DNA of 64,000 nt from Thermococcus cleftensis (lineage in GTDB: Archaea; Methanobacteriota_B; Thermococci; Thermococcales; Thermococcaceae): contig NC_018015.1 in assembly GCF_000265525.1 (NCBI RefSeq), positions 1,586,322 to 1,650,321 on the forward strand, given 5' to 3'. Position numbers and translations under genes: made by a program. This document shows positions 27,704-37,154 of the stretch, piece by piece (position 1 is the first letter of the stretch; each line of letters starts with the position of its first letter). The notes beneath the pieces are model-generated. The model saw only the letters and a program-made list of their open reading frames with translations. It ran no database searches and was not told the DNA's origin.

Positions 27704-28165
27704 GTGGCGGAGATGGTGATTCCATACCCCCAGCTCCAGAAGATACTCGAAAGAACCTGTGAGCTGGCCGTTATTAAGCCCCGCGCCGAGGAGATGATGG
27801 AGATAGTCGAGAAAAAGCTCGCTGACCTCTTCGAAGTGGCCTACGAAAATGCCAAGGCCGAACGCTCAGGCACGATAAAGCTCAGGCACATACCCATCAC
27901 AAAGGGCTTCAGGAACAGCCTCAACCTCTTTAGAGCGGTCATCGAAGACGAGAAGGTTCAGATCGAGCCCATCAGGAAGTACGTCCTCAGGAAGATACCC
28001 GGCGACATTCCGCTCGAGGAGGAGGTAGTGAACGAGCTTCCCATAATAGCGGGAACCCTCTTCGTGCTCGTTGGGAGGGTCATCAAGGCCCTGCACCCGG
28101 AGATAAAGAACGTCTACCCCGAGCACATCGAGGAGGCCAAGAGGGTTCTGGACTACACTCTCTGA
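27704..28165 (+). CDS. DUF1931 histone-fold protein
   Basis: 153 residues. DUF1931 proteins contain two histone-fold-like helix units. Seen: [54 protein letters not shown] and [19 protein letters not shown]. Likely DNA- or protein-binding, possibly a chromatin protein, but its role is unproven. GTG 27704 chosen by ribosome-site spacing; ATG 27713 and 27698 are alternatives. The 3' end overlaps the convergent vapC by 13 bases. Confidence 0.85.
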   Translation: MAEMVIPYPQLQKILERTCELAVIKPRAEEMMEIVEKKLADLFEVAYENAKAERSGTIKLRHIPITKGFRNSLNLFRAVIEDEKVQIEPIRKYVLRKIPGDIPLEEEVVNELPIIAGTLFVLVGRVIKALHPEIKNVYPEHIEEAKRVLDYTL

Positions 28166-28503
28166 GCCCCTTCTTTTTTCTCCGAGCTGAGCCTTAGCCC
28201 CTCGAACTCCTTCCTTATCCACTCGAAGTGCCTATCCTCCGTGACGAGCCTCAGCCCCCTGTTCATCGCCACGGCGGCAACTATCGCGTCAACCGCCGGG
28301 ACAGGCGTCCCCCTCCTCACCATCGCCTGCGATATTTTAATCGCCAGCAGGTAGTCTTCGAGGCTCGGCGTTATCACCGTCAGTCCGAGCTCAAGCGCCC
28401 TCGGGAACTCCACGACGTTTAGAACGGTTGTGTATCCGTTCAGCTTTTTTCCGGATTTTGTCGCTTCAATCAGGACGTTGGTGTCGTAGAGAGCCTCTTC
28501 CAT
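28153..28503 (-). CDS. vapC: VapC-family PIN toxin
   Basis: 116 residues. PIN-domain ribonuclease: first acidic residue in [10 protein letters not shown], a Glu in TVLNVVEF, Asp in [13 protein letters not shown], and Asp in [11 protein letters not shown]. These match the metal-binding quartet, so it should be active. Its start overlaps the antitoxin gene by 34 bases. VapC toxins cut specific RNAs; the target is unknown. Confidence 0.92.
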   Translation of the reverse strand: MEEALYDTNVLIEATKSGKKLNGYTTVLNVVEFPRALELGLTVITPSLEDYLLAIKISQAMVRRGTPVPAVDAIVAAVAMNRGLRLVTEDRHFEWIRKEFEGLRLSSEKKEGAQRV

Positions 28504-28742
28504 TCCGCATCCCTCGTTTTCTCAAGTGCCTCCTCGTATTTCTCAAGGGGGGTGCTCTCAAGCTCCCTCCTGAAGTCCTCGCCGAGAAGGGACAGTATCT
28601 CCTCAGAACCCAGCTCCTCGGCCTCGATTTTGGCCAAATACTCCGCTATGGCCTTTCTCGCTACCTCACTCCACTTTATTTCGGGGTGTTTCTTCATTCG
28701 CCTGTAGAGGTCGGGGGGGATAGAGAGGGTTATGTTCGGCAT
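28470..28742 (-). CDS. vapB: VapB-type antitoxin (ribbon-helix-helix)
   Basis: 90 residues. N-terminal ribbon-helix-helix (MPNITLSIPPDLYRRMKKHP, then EVARKAIAEYLAKIEA) for DNA and dimer contacts, and an acidic/basic C-terminal tail that should wrap the toxin. Encoded before vapC in one operon, the order usual for VapBC, so autoregulation by the pair is likely. Confidence 0.88.
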   Translation of the reverse strand: MPNITLSIPPDLYRRMKKHPEIKWSEVARKAIAEYLAKIEAEELGSEEILSLLGEDFRRELESTPLEKYEEALEKTRDAEWKRLSTTPTS

Positions 28743-28804
28743 AGCATCACCGCACTGGAATATGTGAGTTCACGTATTTAAGTGTTGTGAAAAAATGGAA
28801 AGGC

Positions 28805-30703
28805 TCACTCCTTGAGCCACCTCTCCATCCACCCGGCTATAAGCTCCAGGCGCCTAACGCGGTGCTTCGGCTTTCCGCCCCTGCTGAGGTCGTGGTTCTC
28901 GCCCGGGAAGAGGGCAAGCTCAACGGTCTTGCCGAGGTATTTCAAAGCCGTGTAGAACTGCAGAGCCTCCGGCAGCCAGCACCGATAGTCCTCCATGCTG
29001 TGGATTATGAGGAGAGGCGTTTCAACGTTCGGCGCGTACTTCAGCGGGCTCTTCCCCCAGTAACCATCGAGGTTGCTCCAGGGGTCGCCTCCTATCTGGT
29101 CGGGGGCGAAGTAGTAGCCGATGTCAGTCGTGCCGAAGAAGCTCACCCAGTTCGAGATGGAGCGCTGGGTTACGGCAGCTTTGAAGCGCTTCGTGTGGCC
29201 GACAATCCAGTTGGTCATGAAGCCGCCGTAGGAGCCGCCGGTGACGCCGATTCTCTCCGGGTCGATGAAGTCGAAGCGCTTTAAGGCCTCGTCAACAACC
29301 TCCATCAGGTCCTTATAATCCCGCTCGCCGTAGTGCCCCCTGATGTCGGCAAAGTTCTCACCGTAGCCGTCGCTGCCGCGCGGGTTGGAGAAGATTACCA
29401 CGAAGCCCTTGGCAGTAAGAACGTGGAACTCGTGCATGAAGGAGTGGCCGTAAGCCGTCTTCGGCCCTCCGTGAATCTCCAGAACGGCCGGATACTTCTT
29501 CCCAGGCTCAAAATCAACGGGCCTCATTATCCATGCGTCTATCTCGACGCCATCGCTGGCTTTAACCTTGAAGTGCTCGGGCTTCGAGAGGGAGTAGTCT
29601 CTAATCCAGCCGTTGAAGTCCGTGAGCTTTTTCTCCTTCCCGTCGCGGAGGACGTAGAGCTCCGTTGGTGTAACCGCGTCCTGGGCGGTGAAGGCTATGT
29701 AATCGCCTATAGCGAAGCTCTCGACGCTCCTGTCCCCGCCGATGACGTGCTCTATCTTCCCCTCGAGGTTAACCCTGAAGAGGTTGGCCCTCGGGCCGTC
29801 GGTGGCGACGTAATAAATCCAGCCGTCTTTAAAAGCCAGCTCCGCCCTCTGAGGCCCTCGAACATCGCTGTTGAGCGAGTTGTAGGCCGAGCGGTCGAGC
29901 TTGGCGGTGAGCTTCCTTAGCTCTCCCGTCTCCGGGTTGTAGTGGTAGATGTGGGTGTTCGTGGGAATGCCCCTCTCCCTCGTGTTGGCCTTCAAAATGA
30001 ACGTCCCGTCGTCGAGGGGAATGAAGTCACTTACGCTCCACTCCCCGGGGGTTAGTCTCCTTGCCTTCCTGCCCTCGAGGACGTAGAGGTCGCTCACCAT
30101 CGGCTTCCTCTCGCGGTCCTCCTGGGCTATGAAGTAGAGCTTTCCTTCATAGAACCTAATCTGCGAGACGTCAAGGTTTTTCGGCGTCAGCCGTCTCTTC
30201 TTCCCGCTTTCAATATCCACCAGGTAAACAACGCTCCTCTTCCCGTAGACCCAGCCGACGCCGTTGAACCAGAAGGGAAGCTCCTTAATCAGGTGGACGT
30301 CATCCTTCGGCTTCTTCTCAATGTCTATCGGCGTGACGACCGCTATTCCCTTCCCGTCCTCGGTGAAGCGGAGGTTTTTGATTCCGTACTTGAACCTCGC
30401 TAAAAGCCTCGCCTCCCCGCCGTCCGTGGGAATAACGTAGAGCTCGGCCTCCTTGCTCTCCTTGTCCCGCTTCGAGGTGAAGGCTATCAGCTTACCATCG
30501 GGAGAAAAGCGCGGGTTCGCGTCCTTGTTGCCAGAGGTAAAGGGCCTGACCTTCCTCCCGTCGTAGAGGTAGAGCCTTGAGAAGTAGTCGTCCTTCTCCA
30601 CGCTTATTTCGGTGACCTGGAAGACCACCTTCCTTCTGAAGGCGTCGATGTTTCCGACGAGCTTGAACTTTCCTAAGTCTTTCTCACCCAGACCTTTCGC
30701 CAT
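28805..30703 (-). CDS. Acylaminoacyl-peptidase / prolyl oligopeptidase (S9)
   Basis: 632 residues, the size of Pyrococcus acylaminoacyl peptidase. N-terminal seven-bladed propeller (about residues 1-380, many SGKK/DGRK blade motifs) and C-terminal alpha/beta hydrolase with the triad Ser491 (GGSYGGF), Asp572 (SMEDYR) and His604 (GENHDLS). Start at ATG 30703 (MAKGLGEKDLGKFKL); the extra upstream frame overlaps the divergent gene. Removes N-acylated residues or cleaves short peptides in the cytosol. Confidence 0.93.
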   Translation of the reverse strand: MAKGLGEKDLGKFKLVGNIDAFRRKVVFQVTEISVEKDDYFSRLYLYDGRKVRPFTSGNKDANPRFSPDGKLIAFTSKRDKESKEAELYVIPTDGGEARLLARFKYGIKNLRFTEDGKGIAVVTPIDIEKKPKDDVHLIKELPFWFNGVGWVYGKRSVVYLVDIESGKKRRLTPKNLDVSQIRFYEGKLYFIAQEDRERKPMVSDLYVLEGRKARRLTPGEWSVSDFIPLDDGTFILKANTRERGIPTNTHIYHYNPETGELRKLTAKLDRSAYNSLNSDVRGPQRAELAFKDGWIYYVATDGPRANLFRVNLEGKIEHVIGGDRSVESFAIGDYIAFTAQDAVTPTELYVLRDGKEKKLTDFNGWIRDYSLSKPEHFKVKASDGVEIDAWIMRPVDFEPGKKYPAVLEIHGGPKTAYGHSFMHEFHVLTAKGFVVIFSNPRGSDGYGENFADIRGHYGERDYKDLMEVVDEALKRFDFIDPERIGVTGGSYGGFMTNWIVGHTKRFKAAVTQRSISNWVSFFGTTDIGYYFAPDQIGGDPWSNLDGYWGKSPLKYAPNVETPLLIIHSMEDYRCWLPEALQFYTALKYLGKTVELALFPGENHDLSRGGKPKHRVRRLELIAGWMERWLKE

Positions 30704-30821
30704 AGAAACCACCGAACCAACTCGGCCTTTTTCGTATAAAAGCTTAGCGTTTCGATAGTCGTCTCCGCGACGTGTTTGCAACCCCGAAAGGTATTTAAGG
30801 ACATCAACCATGGTTGTGGTG

Positions 30822-31964
30822 ATGAAACTCTCCAGGAGAAAACATCTCGCGGCGCTCGCAATAGCGGGCATGGTCCTCCTAACCGTCGTCCAGTGGTGGA
30901 GCTATCGCCAGGTCGGCGAGATGCTGGAGGGCTACCCCGGTAGCCGGGTCGTTGCCCACTACCATGAAAACGTCAGCCCGATTTTGCCGGCTCTCTACGT
31001 CCGCTCCCTTGAGGATTCCCTGCTTGGCTATTCTTACCTGCCGTCTACCGGCGAGTACTACCTCCTGGTCAGGGGGCGTGAGGGCAAACCGGACGAGCAC
31101 TACCGGCTGGAACTAATGGGGCTGGAGAGATCCTACAGCAACTTCCTCAACCTCACCTCCGAATACATCGCACTCTGGTCTGAAACCGGAAACGAATCGA
31201 CCTTTATCCACGCTATGAGCCTGTTCAGGATAACCCTCGAGGTCAGGAGTGAACTTGAGAAACTCAAACGCGGTGAAAACGTGACGGAGATCCTGGTGAG
31301 GCCACCCTATCCCTACAGGCTTTTCCACGGCGGGAACCCGGTTCCGGGTGAGATCGTGGTTTCGCTTCTCCTGCTGGCGGGCGCGATTCTCCTGCTTTCC
31401 AGGATCGACGTCCTCATTGAGATGCTCTCGGATTTCAGGAACCTGGCACTCCTTCTTGCCCTTATCATCGGGGTCTCCTTCATCTCCTACGGCCTCCTTC
31501 AGGAACACGACCCGCTCCTCGGTGTCGAGTCAAAATGGGAGGATAAGCTCAACTTCTGCGGCGAGAGGGCCTACTACGTCCCTCGCAACGCCCGGGTGGA
31601 CTCCCTCCTGCTCGACGCCGTGGGTTCGGCGGAGTACGTCCGTGTCGAGAGGTGGAACGGGAGGGCCCTCTCAATAACGCTGGCACTTCTCCCGGAGAGG
31701 GCGGAAGGGCTACTCGACAATCTGTCCGAAGAAACCACTGTGCTCTACGTCTATTCCCTTCCTTCGTGGCCCGAAAGGCTGGAAATTGATGACGCCTTGG
31801 TATCGCTGGTCCGGGAGGACCTGCTCGAGACAGGGGGACTGGACGAGGGTGCCGTTGATGCCGTGATGTCCGCTTCCCTCAATGGGCTGGAGAGGTCGGG
31901 AAGGGAGTTCGGTTTCTGTGCGAACGTTACCATATTGGAGTTCGACTTCGGAGGGATCGGGTGA
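30822..31964 (+). CDS. Hypothetical membrane protein, first of a pair
   Basis: 380 residues. N-terminal signal/anchor (LAALAIAGMVLLTVVQWW), a long external region with several N-glycosylation sequons, two central membrane helices (VVSLLLLAGAILLLS and LALLLALIIGVSFISYGLL), and a second external region. Start at ATG 30822 after GGTG. No recognised family. Ends at TGA 31962-31964, overlapping the ATG of the next gene (TGATG), which suggests translational coupling. Confidence 0.65.
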   Translation: MKLSRRKHLAALAIAGMVLLTVVQWWSYRQVGEMLEGYPGSRVVAHYHENVSPILPALYVRSLEDSLLGYSYLPSTGEYYLLVRGREGKPDEHYRLELMGLERSYSNFLNLTSEYIALWSETGNESTFIHAMSLFRITLEVRSELEKLKRGENVTEILVRPPYPYRLFHGGNPVPGEIVVSLLLLAGAILLLSRIDVLIEMLSDFRNLALLLALIIGVSFISYGLLQEHDPLLGVESKWEDKLNFCGERAYYVPRNARVDSLLLDAVGSAEYVRVERWNGRALSITLALLPERAEGLLDNLSEETTVLYVYSLPSWPERLEIDDALVSLVREDLLETGGLDEGAVDAVMSASLNGLERSGREFGFCANVTILEFDFGGIG

Positions 31965-33073
31965 TGAGGAAGTCGTCGAAGGTGATATTTGCCCTGGCCT
32001 TTCTCCTGGTGGCCGTCCCATTCGTGGACTGCGGCATAGCGGAGTTCCTCCTCCGGGACGTGCCGGAGGTGCCGGTGGTTGTGGGTACGCCCGTGACGTA
32101 CGGCATCTACTTCCCCAAGACCTATGCCGTCCTGGAGGCCGGGAGGAACGGGGAGATAGTGTGGAGGGCTGGGGATACGCTCTATGTTAGGACTTCGGGG
32201 GACCTGAACCTCCCAACCGAGTACGATTACCGACCCCAAATTCAGGAGCTGATTGAGAACCGCTCTGCAGAGATTCAGCGGATCCTTGAGGAAGTGAAGG
32301 ACGGAAAGGGAAACTGGAACGCGAGCGAGCTGTACCTCCGGCTTTCACACGTGGTCTGGCTCAACGAGAGCATCTCCGAATACGGGGACCGCTTGGGCGA
32401 GGCGAGCGTCGAGCTGTTCCCGGTGGTCGGAACCCTGGCGCTCCTGCAGGGCCTGGTGATAACCCTCGCGGGTGTAGCCTTCGCCTTCGAGATAAGGGAC
32501 TTCGCCGACAGGGAGCCTGCAAAGGCCCTGGCGGTGGCGGTGCTCTTCTCCGCCCTGCTACTGGTTGGCTACGCCTTCATCTTCGCAGGATATCCCTTCA
32601 ACACGGTGCACCACTCAATTCCCGAGGGGTTCCTGGCGGGAATACAGCCGGTGGAGCGGAACTCCTCGGTCAGTCCTCCCTGCCTTGAGAGCTGGTACGT
32701 CAGGGCGACGCCGGAGGTGGAGAGGATCTTCCGGGAGCACCTCCTGGACAACCCGCCGGTCTATGCAGACGACCCCGATTACTCCGTTCACTACCTCGAG
32801 CTGTGGCTCAACGAGAGCGAGAGGGACGCGCTTTTCTCAGAGCTTGAGAGCCTCGGCGCGGTGTGGGTCTGGGACAGGGAATGCTGGGACCGGGAGCGCC
32901 TGGCCACACTCAACGAAACTGAGGCCCTTGGGAGGGAACTCCTCGATAGGGGCTACATAGACGAGAGGGACTTTCGCGGGCTGGAGGCTTTGATAGACGC
33001 CGAGAGGAAAAGGATAATGGAAATGAAGTTTCCGGCCAGATACCGCGTGATGGTGAGCTTCGTGGCGGGCTGA
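31964..33073 (+). CDS. Hypothetical membrane protein, second of a pair
   Basis: 369 residues with the same plan as the preceding gene: N-terminal hydrophobic segment (VIFALAFLLVAVPFVDC), a glycosylation-rich external region, two central helices (LALLQGLVITLAGVAFAF and ALAVAVLFSALLLVGYAFIF), and a Cys-containing C-terminal external domain. The pair may form a heterodimer. No known family; restricted-looking composition. Confidence 0.65.
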   Translation: MRKSSKVIFALAFLLVAVPFVDCGIAEFLLRDVPEVPVVVGTPVTYGIYFPKTYAVLEAGRNGEIVWRAGDTLYVRTSGDLNLPTEYDYRPQIQELIENRSAEIQRILEEVKDGKGNWNASELYLRLSHVVWLNESISEYGDRLGEASVELFPVVGTLALLQGLVITLAGVAFAFEIRDFADREPAKALAVAVLFSALLLVGYAFIFAGYPFNTVHHSIPEGFLAGIQPVERNSSVSPPCLESWYVRATPEVERIFREHLLDNPPVYADDPDYSVHYLELWLNESERDALFSELESLGAVWVWDRECWDRERLATLNETEALGRELLDRGYIDERDFRGLEALIDAERKRIMEMKFPARYRVMVSFVAG

Positions 33074-33134
33074 CCACGATCCTGAGCTACCTTTTTAAAT
33101 CCCCCTTCTCCCCTTTATCCGGGAGGTGGCGGCC

Positions 33135-35567
33135 GTGACCGTCAAGGTCCGCTTTGATAAAGAGGTTAGGGATTACGCCAAGGGCGAGAAGGTTAAGGAC
33201 TCCGTTCTCAAGCTCACCGAGACTGCCCTTGCTCAAGCGCTTGAGAAGTTCCACAGGAGAATGATAATCATAGAGGGGGACACCCTGAAAAAGGCCGAAC
33301 TGGCTGGAATCCTTGCTGGCGCCTCCGCGAGGGTTCTGGACGGGATCCTGGAGGAGCTGAAGAAGAAGCGCCTCCGCGACGAGAGCGAAGGCAAAATAGA
33401 GGTTCTCTACGCCACCGATGCCCTCGGCGAGGAGACCTTCGGCAGGAAGCGCTACGAGGCCTTCAGGAAGCACTTCGACGTTCTGGCCGGCTCGAACGCG
33501 GAAGTCAAGGCCGTCACGTTCAAACACACCCGCGATATCCTCGGAAGAACCTACGACCTCCTTATCCTTGACATGAGTTACGACTACTCCCCGAACGACC
33601 TCGGAAGGATAATCGAGACTGTCAGGGGAGGCGGACTGATATTTATCCTGGCCCACCCCTTCGAGAAGTGGAAGAACATGTGGACGGGCTTCCACAAGAG
33701 CCTCGTAACGCCACCCTACACGATAGACGACGTCAAGAAGCGCTTCAACAGGAGGCTTATCAGGAAGTTCACGGAGCACGATGGAATATACATCATCACC
33801 GAAAACGGGAAAGCGAAGAAGAAGCCGAAGAGGAGCAAGACCCAGGCGAGGATTAAAGCGAGGAAAGGCGTTCCCATTCCTGAGGAGACCCTCTTCCCGC
33901 GCGAGCTCTACGAGATGGCCCTCACCGAGGGGCAGGTGGAAGTTCTCAGGGCCTTTGAGGGGCTGGTCGAGGAGGAGGGAATGCTCGTCCTTACAGCCGA
34001 TAGGGGGAGGGGCAAGAGCGTCTCGGTTGGGATCGCGGCCATAGGCTTTGCCCTCGCGCTCAAGAAGAGGACGAGGATAGTCGTCACCGCCCCCGAGCCG
34101 GAGAACGTCCAGGCCCTGTTCCGCTTTGCCAAGAGGGCTTTGGAGAGGCTCGGCTTCAAGCCCCACGTCGTCGAGGAGAGGGGCCTGATAAAGGAGCTCT
34201 ACGCCAGGAAGATCGGGCTCAGGTATTATCCGCCCACCGAGGGCTACCGCAAGAGCGCCGACCTGTACATACTCGACGAGGCCGCTGGAATCCACGTGCC
34301 GATACTCCACAAGTACCTCAACAAGGAGAGGGTTGTTTACTCCTCCACGATTCACGGCTACGAGGGAGCAGGAAGGGGCTTTTCAGTCAAGTTCCTGAAG
34401 AAAGCCAGGGAGAAGCGCTCCTTTAAGGAGCTCCACATGGACGAGCCCATTCGCTACGCCGAGAACGATCCCATAGAGGGGTGGCTCTTCGACGTCCTCC
34501 TGCTCGATGCTGAACCGGTCGAGCTGACAGAGGAGGACTTCGAGCTGATTAAGAGGAAGGAGGTTTACCTCGAAGAGCCCGACCTCGACGACTGGTTCGA
34601 GAACGACAGGCCCGATCTGAGGCACTTCGTGGGCATCTACGTTTTAGCACACTACCGCAACAGGCCGAGCGACGTGGCTTTGCTCGCCGATGCGCCCCAC
34701 CACGAGGCGAGGGTTCTGAGGCTCAAGAACGGAAAGATCGTGACGGCGATACAGATAGCCAAGGAGGGCGGGATTCCGAAGAAAGTTATAGACAAGATGG
34801 CCAAGGGCTACAAGCCTAGGGGCAACATAATCCCCGACATGATGGTCAAGCACCACCTGGCGAAGGAGTTCGCCAAGCTGAAGGGGTATAGAATAGTCAG
34901 GATCGCCACCCACCCAGATGCGATGGATCTGGGCCTCGGAAGCAAAGCTTTAGAACTGCTAGAGAAGGAAGCCAGGGAGAAGGGCCTCGACTGGATAGGC
35001 TCGGGCTTCGGAGCGAGCGAAGAGCTCGCCAGGTTCTGGGTCAGGAACGGCTTCGCGGTGGTGCACCTCAGCCCCGCCAGGAACCCGGTGAGTGGCGAAT
35101 TCACGGCGATAGTCCTTAAACCGATAAGCGAGAGGGCGAAGAAGCTCATTCGCCAGGCCAGCGACGAGTTCAGGATCAGGCTGACCGAGTGGCTCGGTGA
35201 CACCCACAGGGAGCTTGAGCCTGAAATAGTTCGCTGGCTCTTCGAGACGCCCTTCGGCGAGGCAGTCGATTACCCCGTCCACCTCACGGAGATTCAGAAG
35301 AAGAGGCTCGACGCCTTCACGGGCAAGGTTCTGACCTACGACACGGTGGTTGATGCGGTGAAGCCAATCGTCAAGCTCTACTTCCTCGACGGCTGGATGA
35401 AGCCCTACCTAGATGAGAGACAGATAAAGCTTCTCATCTACCGCGTCCTTCAGGCCCACAGCTGGGAGGAAACGGCGAAGCTCATAGACAGGACGGAGAT
35501 GTTCACAATGATTGAAGTCAGGGATATAATAAGGGGCCTCTGGTACTACTACAAGAGGCTCCTCTGA
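33135..35567 (+). CDS. tmcA: tRNA(Met) cytidine acetyltransferase TmcA (Nat10 type)
   Basis: 810 residues. Makes N4-acetylcytidine in RNA using acetyl-CoA and ATP; in Thermococcales this modification is widespread in RNA and linked to growth at high temperature. Seen: N-terminal DUF1726-type domain, helicase-like Walker A LTADRGRGKS with LDEAAGIHV, GNAT acetyltransferase part (VRIATHPDAMDLGLGSKALE), and a C-terminal tRNA-binding helical region. GTG 33135 follows GGAGGTGG. Confidence 0.95.
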   Translation: MTVKVRFDKEVRDYAKGEKVKDSVLKLTETALAQALEKFHRRMIIIEGDTLKKAELAGILAGASARVLDGILEELKKKRLRDESEGKIEVLYATDALGEETFGRKRYEAFRKHFDVLAGSNAEVKAVTFKHTRDILGRTYDLLILDMSYDYSPNDLGRIIETVRGGGLIFILAHPFEKWKNMWTGFHKSLVTPPYTIDDVKKRFNRRLIRKFTEHDGIYIITENGKAKKKPKRSKTQARIKARKGVPIPEETLFPRELYEMALTEGQVEVLRAFEGLVEEEGMLVLTADRGRGKSVSVGIAAIGFALALKKRTRIVVTAPEPENVQALFRFAKRALERLGFKPHVVEERGLIKELYARKIGLRYYPPTEGYRKSADLYILDEAAGIHVPILHKYLNKERVVYSSTIHGYEGAGRGFSVKFLKKAREKRSFKELHMDEPIRYAENDPIEGWLFDVLLLDAEPVELTEEDFELIKRKEVYLEEPDLDDWFENDRPDLRHFVGIYVLAHYRNRPSDVALLADAPHHEARVLRLKNGKIVTAIQIAKEGGIPKKVIDKMAKGYKPRGNIIPDMMVKHHLAKEFAKLKGYRIVRIATHPDAMDLGLGSKALELLEKEAREKGLDWIGSGFGASEELARFWVRNGFAVVHLSPARNPVSGEFTAIVLKPISERAKKLIRQASDEFRIRLTEWLGDTHRELEPEIVRWLFETPFGEAVDYPVHLTEIQKKRLDAFTGKVLTYDTVVDAVKPIVKLYFLDGWMKPYLDERQIKLLIYRVLQAHSWEETAKLIDRTEMFTMIEVRDIIRGLWYYYKRLL

Positions 35568-35953
35568 GCTTCCCTTTTCTCCAGTGTTTTCAGGATAACA
35601 TGATCCACGATGCCGACGATGAGGTACAGGGGGAGCAGGTACAGGAGGAACTGAAAGGCACCTTCGGGGCTAAGGGAAAGCCACTTGACGACGAGCGCCG
35701 CGGTGATGGTGTTGAGGAACACCAGCCCAAAGTAAGCCTTGAGGGCGTGCCTCCTGAGCTTTCCGAGCGCGTGCCCCATGAGAACGGCCGCGCTGGTTCC
35801 GGCAACCGCCCCCGTAATACCGTTGTCGTCGAAGTTCTCTCCGAAGAGCGCGGCGACGATGACTATGGCCACGAGGGCGGTGGCTATCCCGAGCGCCATA
35901 GCTGTGAGCTTTCCCCTGAGTGGAGCTTTTCCGGACTTGGACTTCACCGCCAT
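35549..35953 (-). CDS. Small hypothetical membrane protein
   Basis: 134 residues: basic N-terminus (KSKSGKAPLRGKL), then four hydrophobic segments (LGIATALVAIVIVAALFG, GAVAGTSAAVLMG, AYFGLVFLNTITAALVV, FLLYLLPLYLIVGIVD). Overlaps the convergent tmcA end by 19 bases. ATG 35953 chosen for GGTGGGAGC upstream. Family not recognised. Confidence 0.62.
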   Translation of the reverse strand: MAVKSKSGKAPLRGKLTAMALGIATALVAIVIVAALFGENFDDNGITGAVAGTSAAVLMGHALGKLRRHALKAYFGLVFLNTITAALVVKWLSLSPEGAFQFLLYLLPLYLIVGIVDHVILKTLEKREAQRSLL

Positions 35954-36106
35954 GCTCCCACCGGCGTACTTTTTCACTCTGTGCGGATTTTATAACCCAT
36001 CGTTTTAAAGTTTTCCCGGGCTGGGAATCAACCTTTTTATAGGATTGTCCCGTAGGTAGTGTGGTATCCCATTGATTCATTCCCACAATCCCAACGGTGA
36101 CCTCCC

Positions 36107-36619
36107 ATGGCAGGCAGCAACTGGGAGCGCATAATATCGATGACGAAGGACGGAATGAGGAGCATCGGAATGATGCGCAGGAAGATAAGCAGGGGTAGGA
36201 AGATAGCCCTCCTCATCGATGGTCCGAACATTCTGCGCAAGGAGTTTGGGATAAAGCTCGAGGACATCGTTGAGGCCCTCGAGGGTCTCGGCGACCTGCG
36301 CGTCGCCAAGGTTGTTCTCAACCAGTACGCCCCCCAGGGATTGATAGAGGCGATCTCCAACCAGGGCTTCGACACTATAGTTGTCTCCGGCGAGACCGGG
36401 GTCAAGCTGGCCGTCGAGGCGATGCGCGAGATTTACAACCCCAACATCGACGCCATAGCCCTCGCCACTAGAAACGCCGAGTTTCTACCGGTCATACTGA
36501 AAGCCAAGGAGAAGGGGAAGGAAACGATAGTCCTCGGAATTGAACCAGGCTTTTCCGCGGCACTGAAGCACGCCGCCGACTACACCATAATCCTGACTCC
36601 CAAGGGTGGTGAGCGATGA
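36107..36619 (+). CDS. NYN/LabA-like domain protein (TIGR00288), copy 1
   Basis: 170 residues. NYN domain of the PIN-like nuclease superfamily, with conserved [31 protein letters not shown], and [20 protein letters not shown]. Acidic residues at the usual metal sites (Asp in IDGPN, Asp/Glu near the middle) suggest an RNase. A 30-residue basic N-terminus distinguishes it from copy 2. Overlaps the next gene by four bases (ATGA). Confidence 0.88.
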   Translation: MAGSNWERIISMTKDGMRSIGMMRRKISRGRKIALLIDGPNILRKEFGIKLEDIVEALEGLGDLRVAKVVLNQYAPQGLIEAISNQGFDTIVVSGETGVKLAVEAMREIYNPNIDAIALATRNAEFLPVILKAKEKGKETIVLGIEPGFSAALKHAADYTIILTPKGGER

Positions 36620-36848
36620 AGGAGAGCATCTTCAAGGTCCTCCGCAGGGGTGAGAAGGAGGTAGGGGAGGAACCTGCCAAGCCCGTTAAAGGCAAGAGTA
36701 TAGGGCTGATAATTGACGGTCCGAACATTCTGCGCAAGGAGTTTGGGATAAAGCTCGAGGACATCGTTGAGGCCCTCGAGAGGATAGGAAAGATTCGGGT
36801 CGCCAAGGTTGTTCTCAACCAGTACGCCCCCCAGGGATTGATAGAGGC
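36221..36848. repeat. Identical DNA blocks in the two NYN genes
   Basis: 36221-36283 equals 36718-36780 (63 bases), and 36302-36351 equals 36799-36848 (50 bases), both at offset 497. The 18 bases between them differ, and so do the flanks. Within the blocks even third codon positions are the same. Confidence 0.95.
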
Positions 36849-37122
36849 CGTCGTGAACCAGGGGCTTGAGCCAATCATAGTCGCCGGCGACACCGACGTT
36901 AGGATAGCGATAGAGGCGATGGAGCTGATTTACAACTCCGACGTTGAGGTGATAGCCCTCGCGACCCGCGACGCCGACTTCCTGCCCATAATAAACGAGG
37001 CCAAGAGGAAGGGCAAGGAAACAATCGTCATAGGAGTGGAGCCGGGCTTTTCAGTTGCCCTTCAGAACGCGGCCGACTACGTCATACGCATGGAGGGCAA
37101 GGAGAAGGGGAATGACTTTTAA
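36616..37122 (+). CDS. NYN/LabA-like domain protein (TIGR00288), copy 2
   Basis: 168 residues, a tandem paralogue of the preceding gene. The same NYN blocks are present: [32 protein letters not shown], and [20 protein letters not shown]. The N-terminal 30 residues differ ([14 protein letters not shown]), possibly giving different partners. Two blocks are identical in DNA between the copies (see the repeat entry). Confidence 0.88.
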   Translation: MKESIFKVLRRGEKEVGEEPAKPVKGKSIGLIIDGPNILRKEFGIKLEDIVEALERIGKIRVAKVVLNQYAPQGLIEAVVNQGLEPIIVAGDTDVRIAIEAMELIYNSDVEVIALATRDADFLPIINEAKRKGKETIVIGVEPGFSVALQNAADYVIRMEGKEKGNDF

Positions 37123-37154
37123 GGCCGCTCCCTATTTTATCCCGGTGGGAGAAG

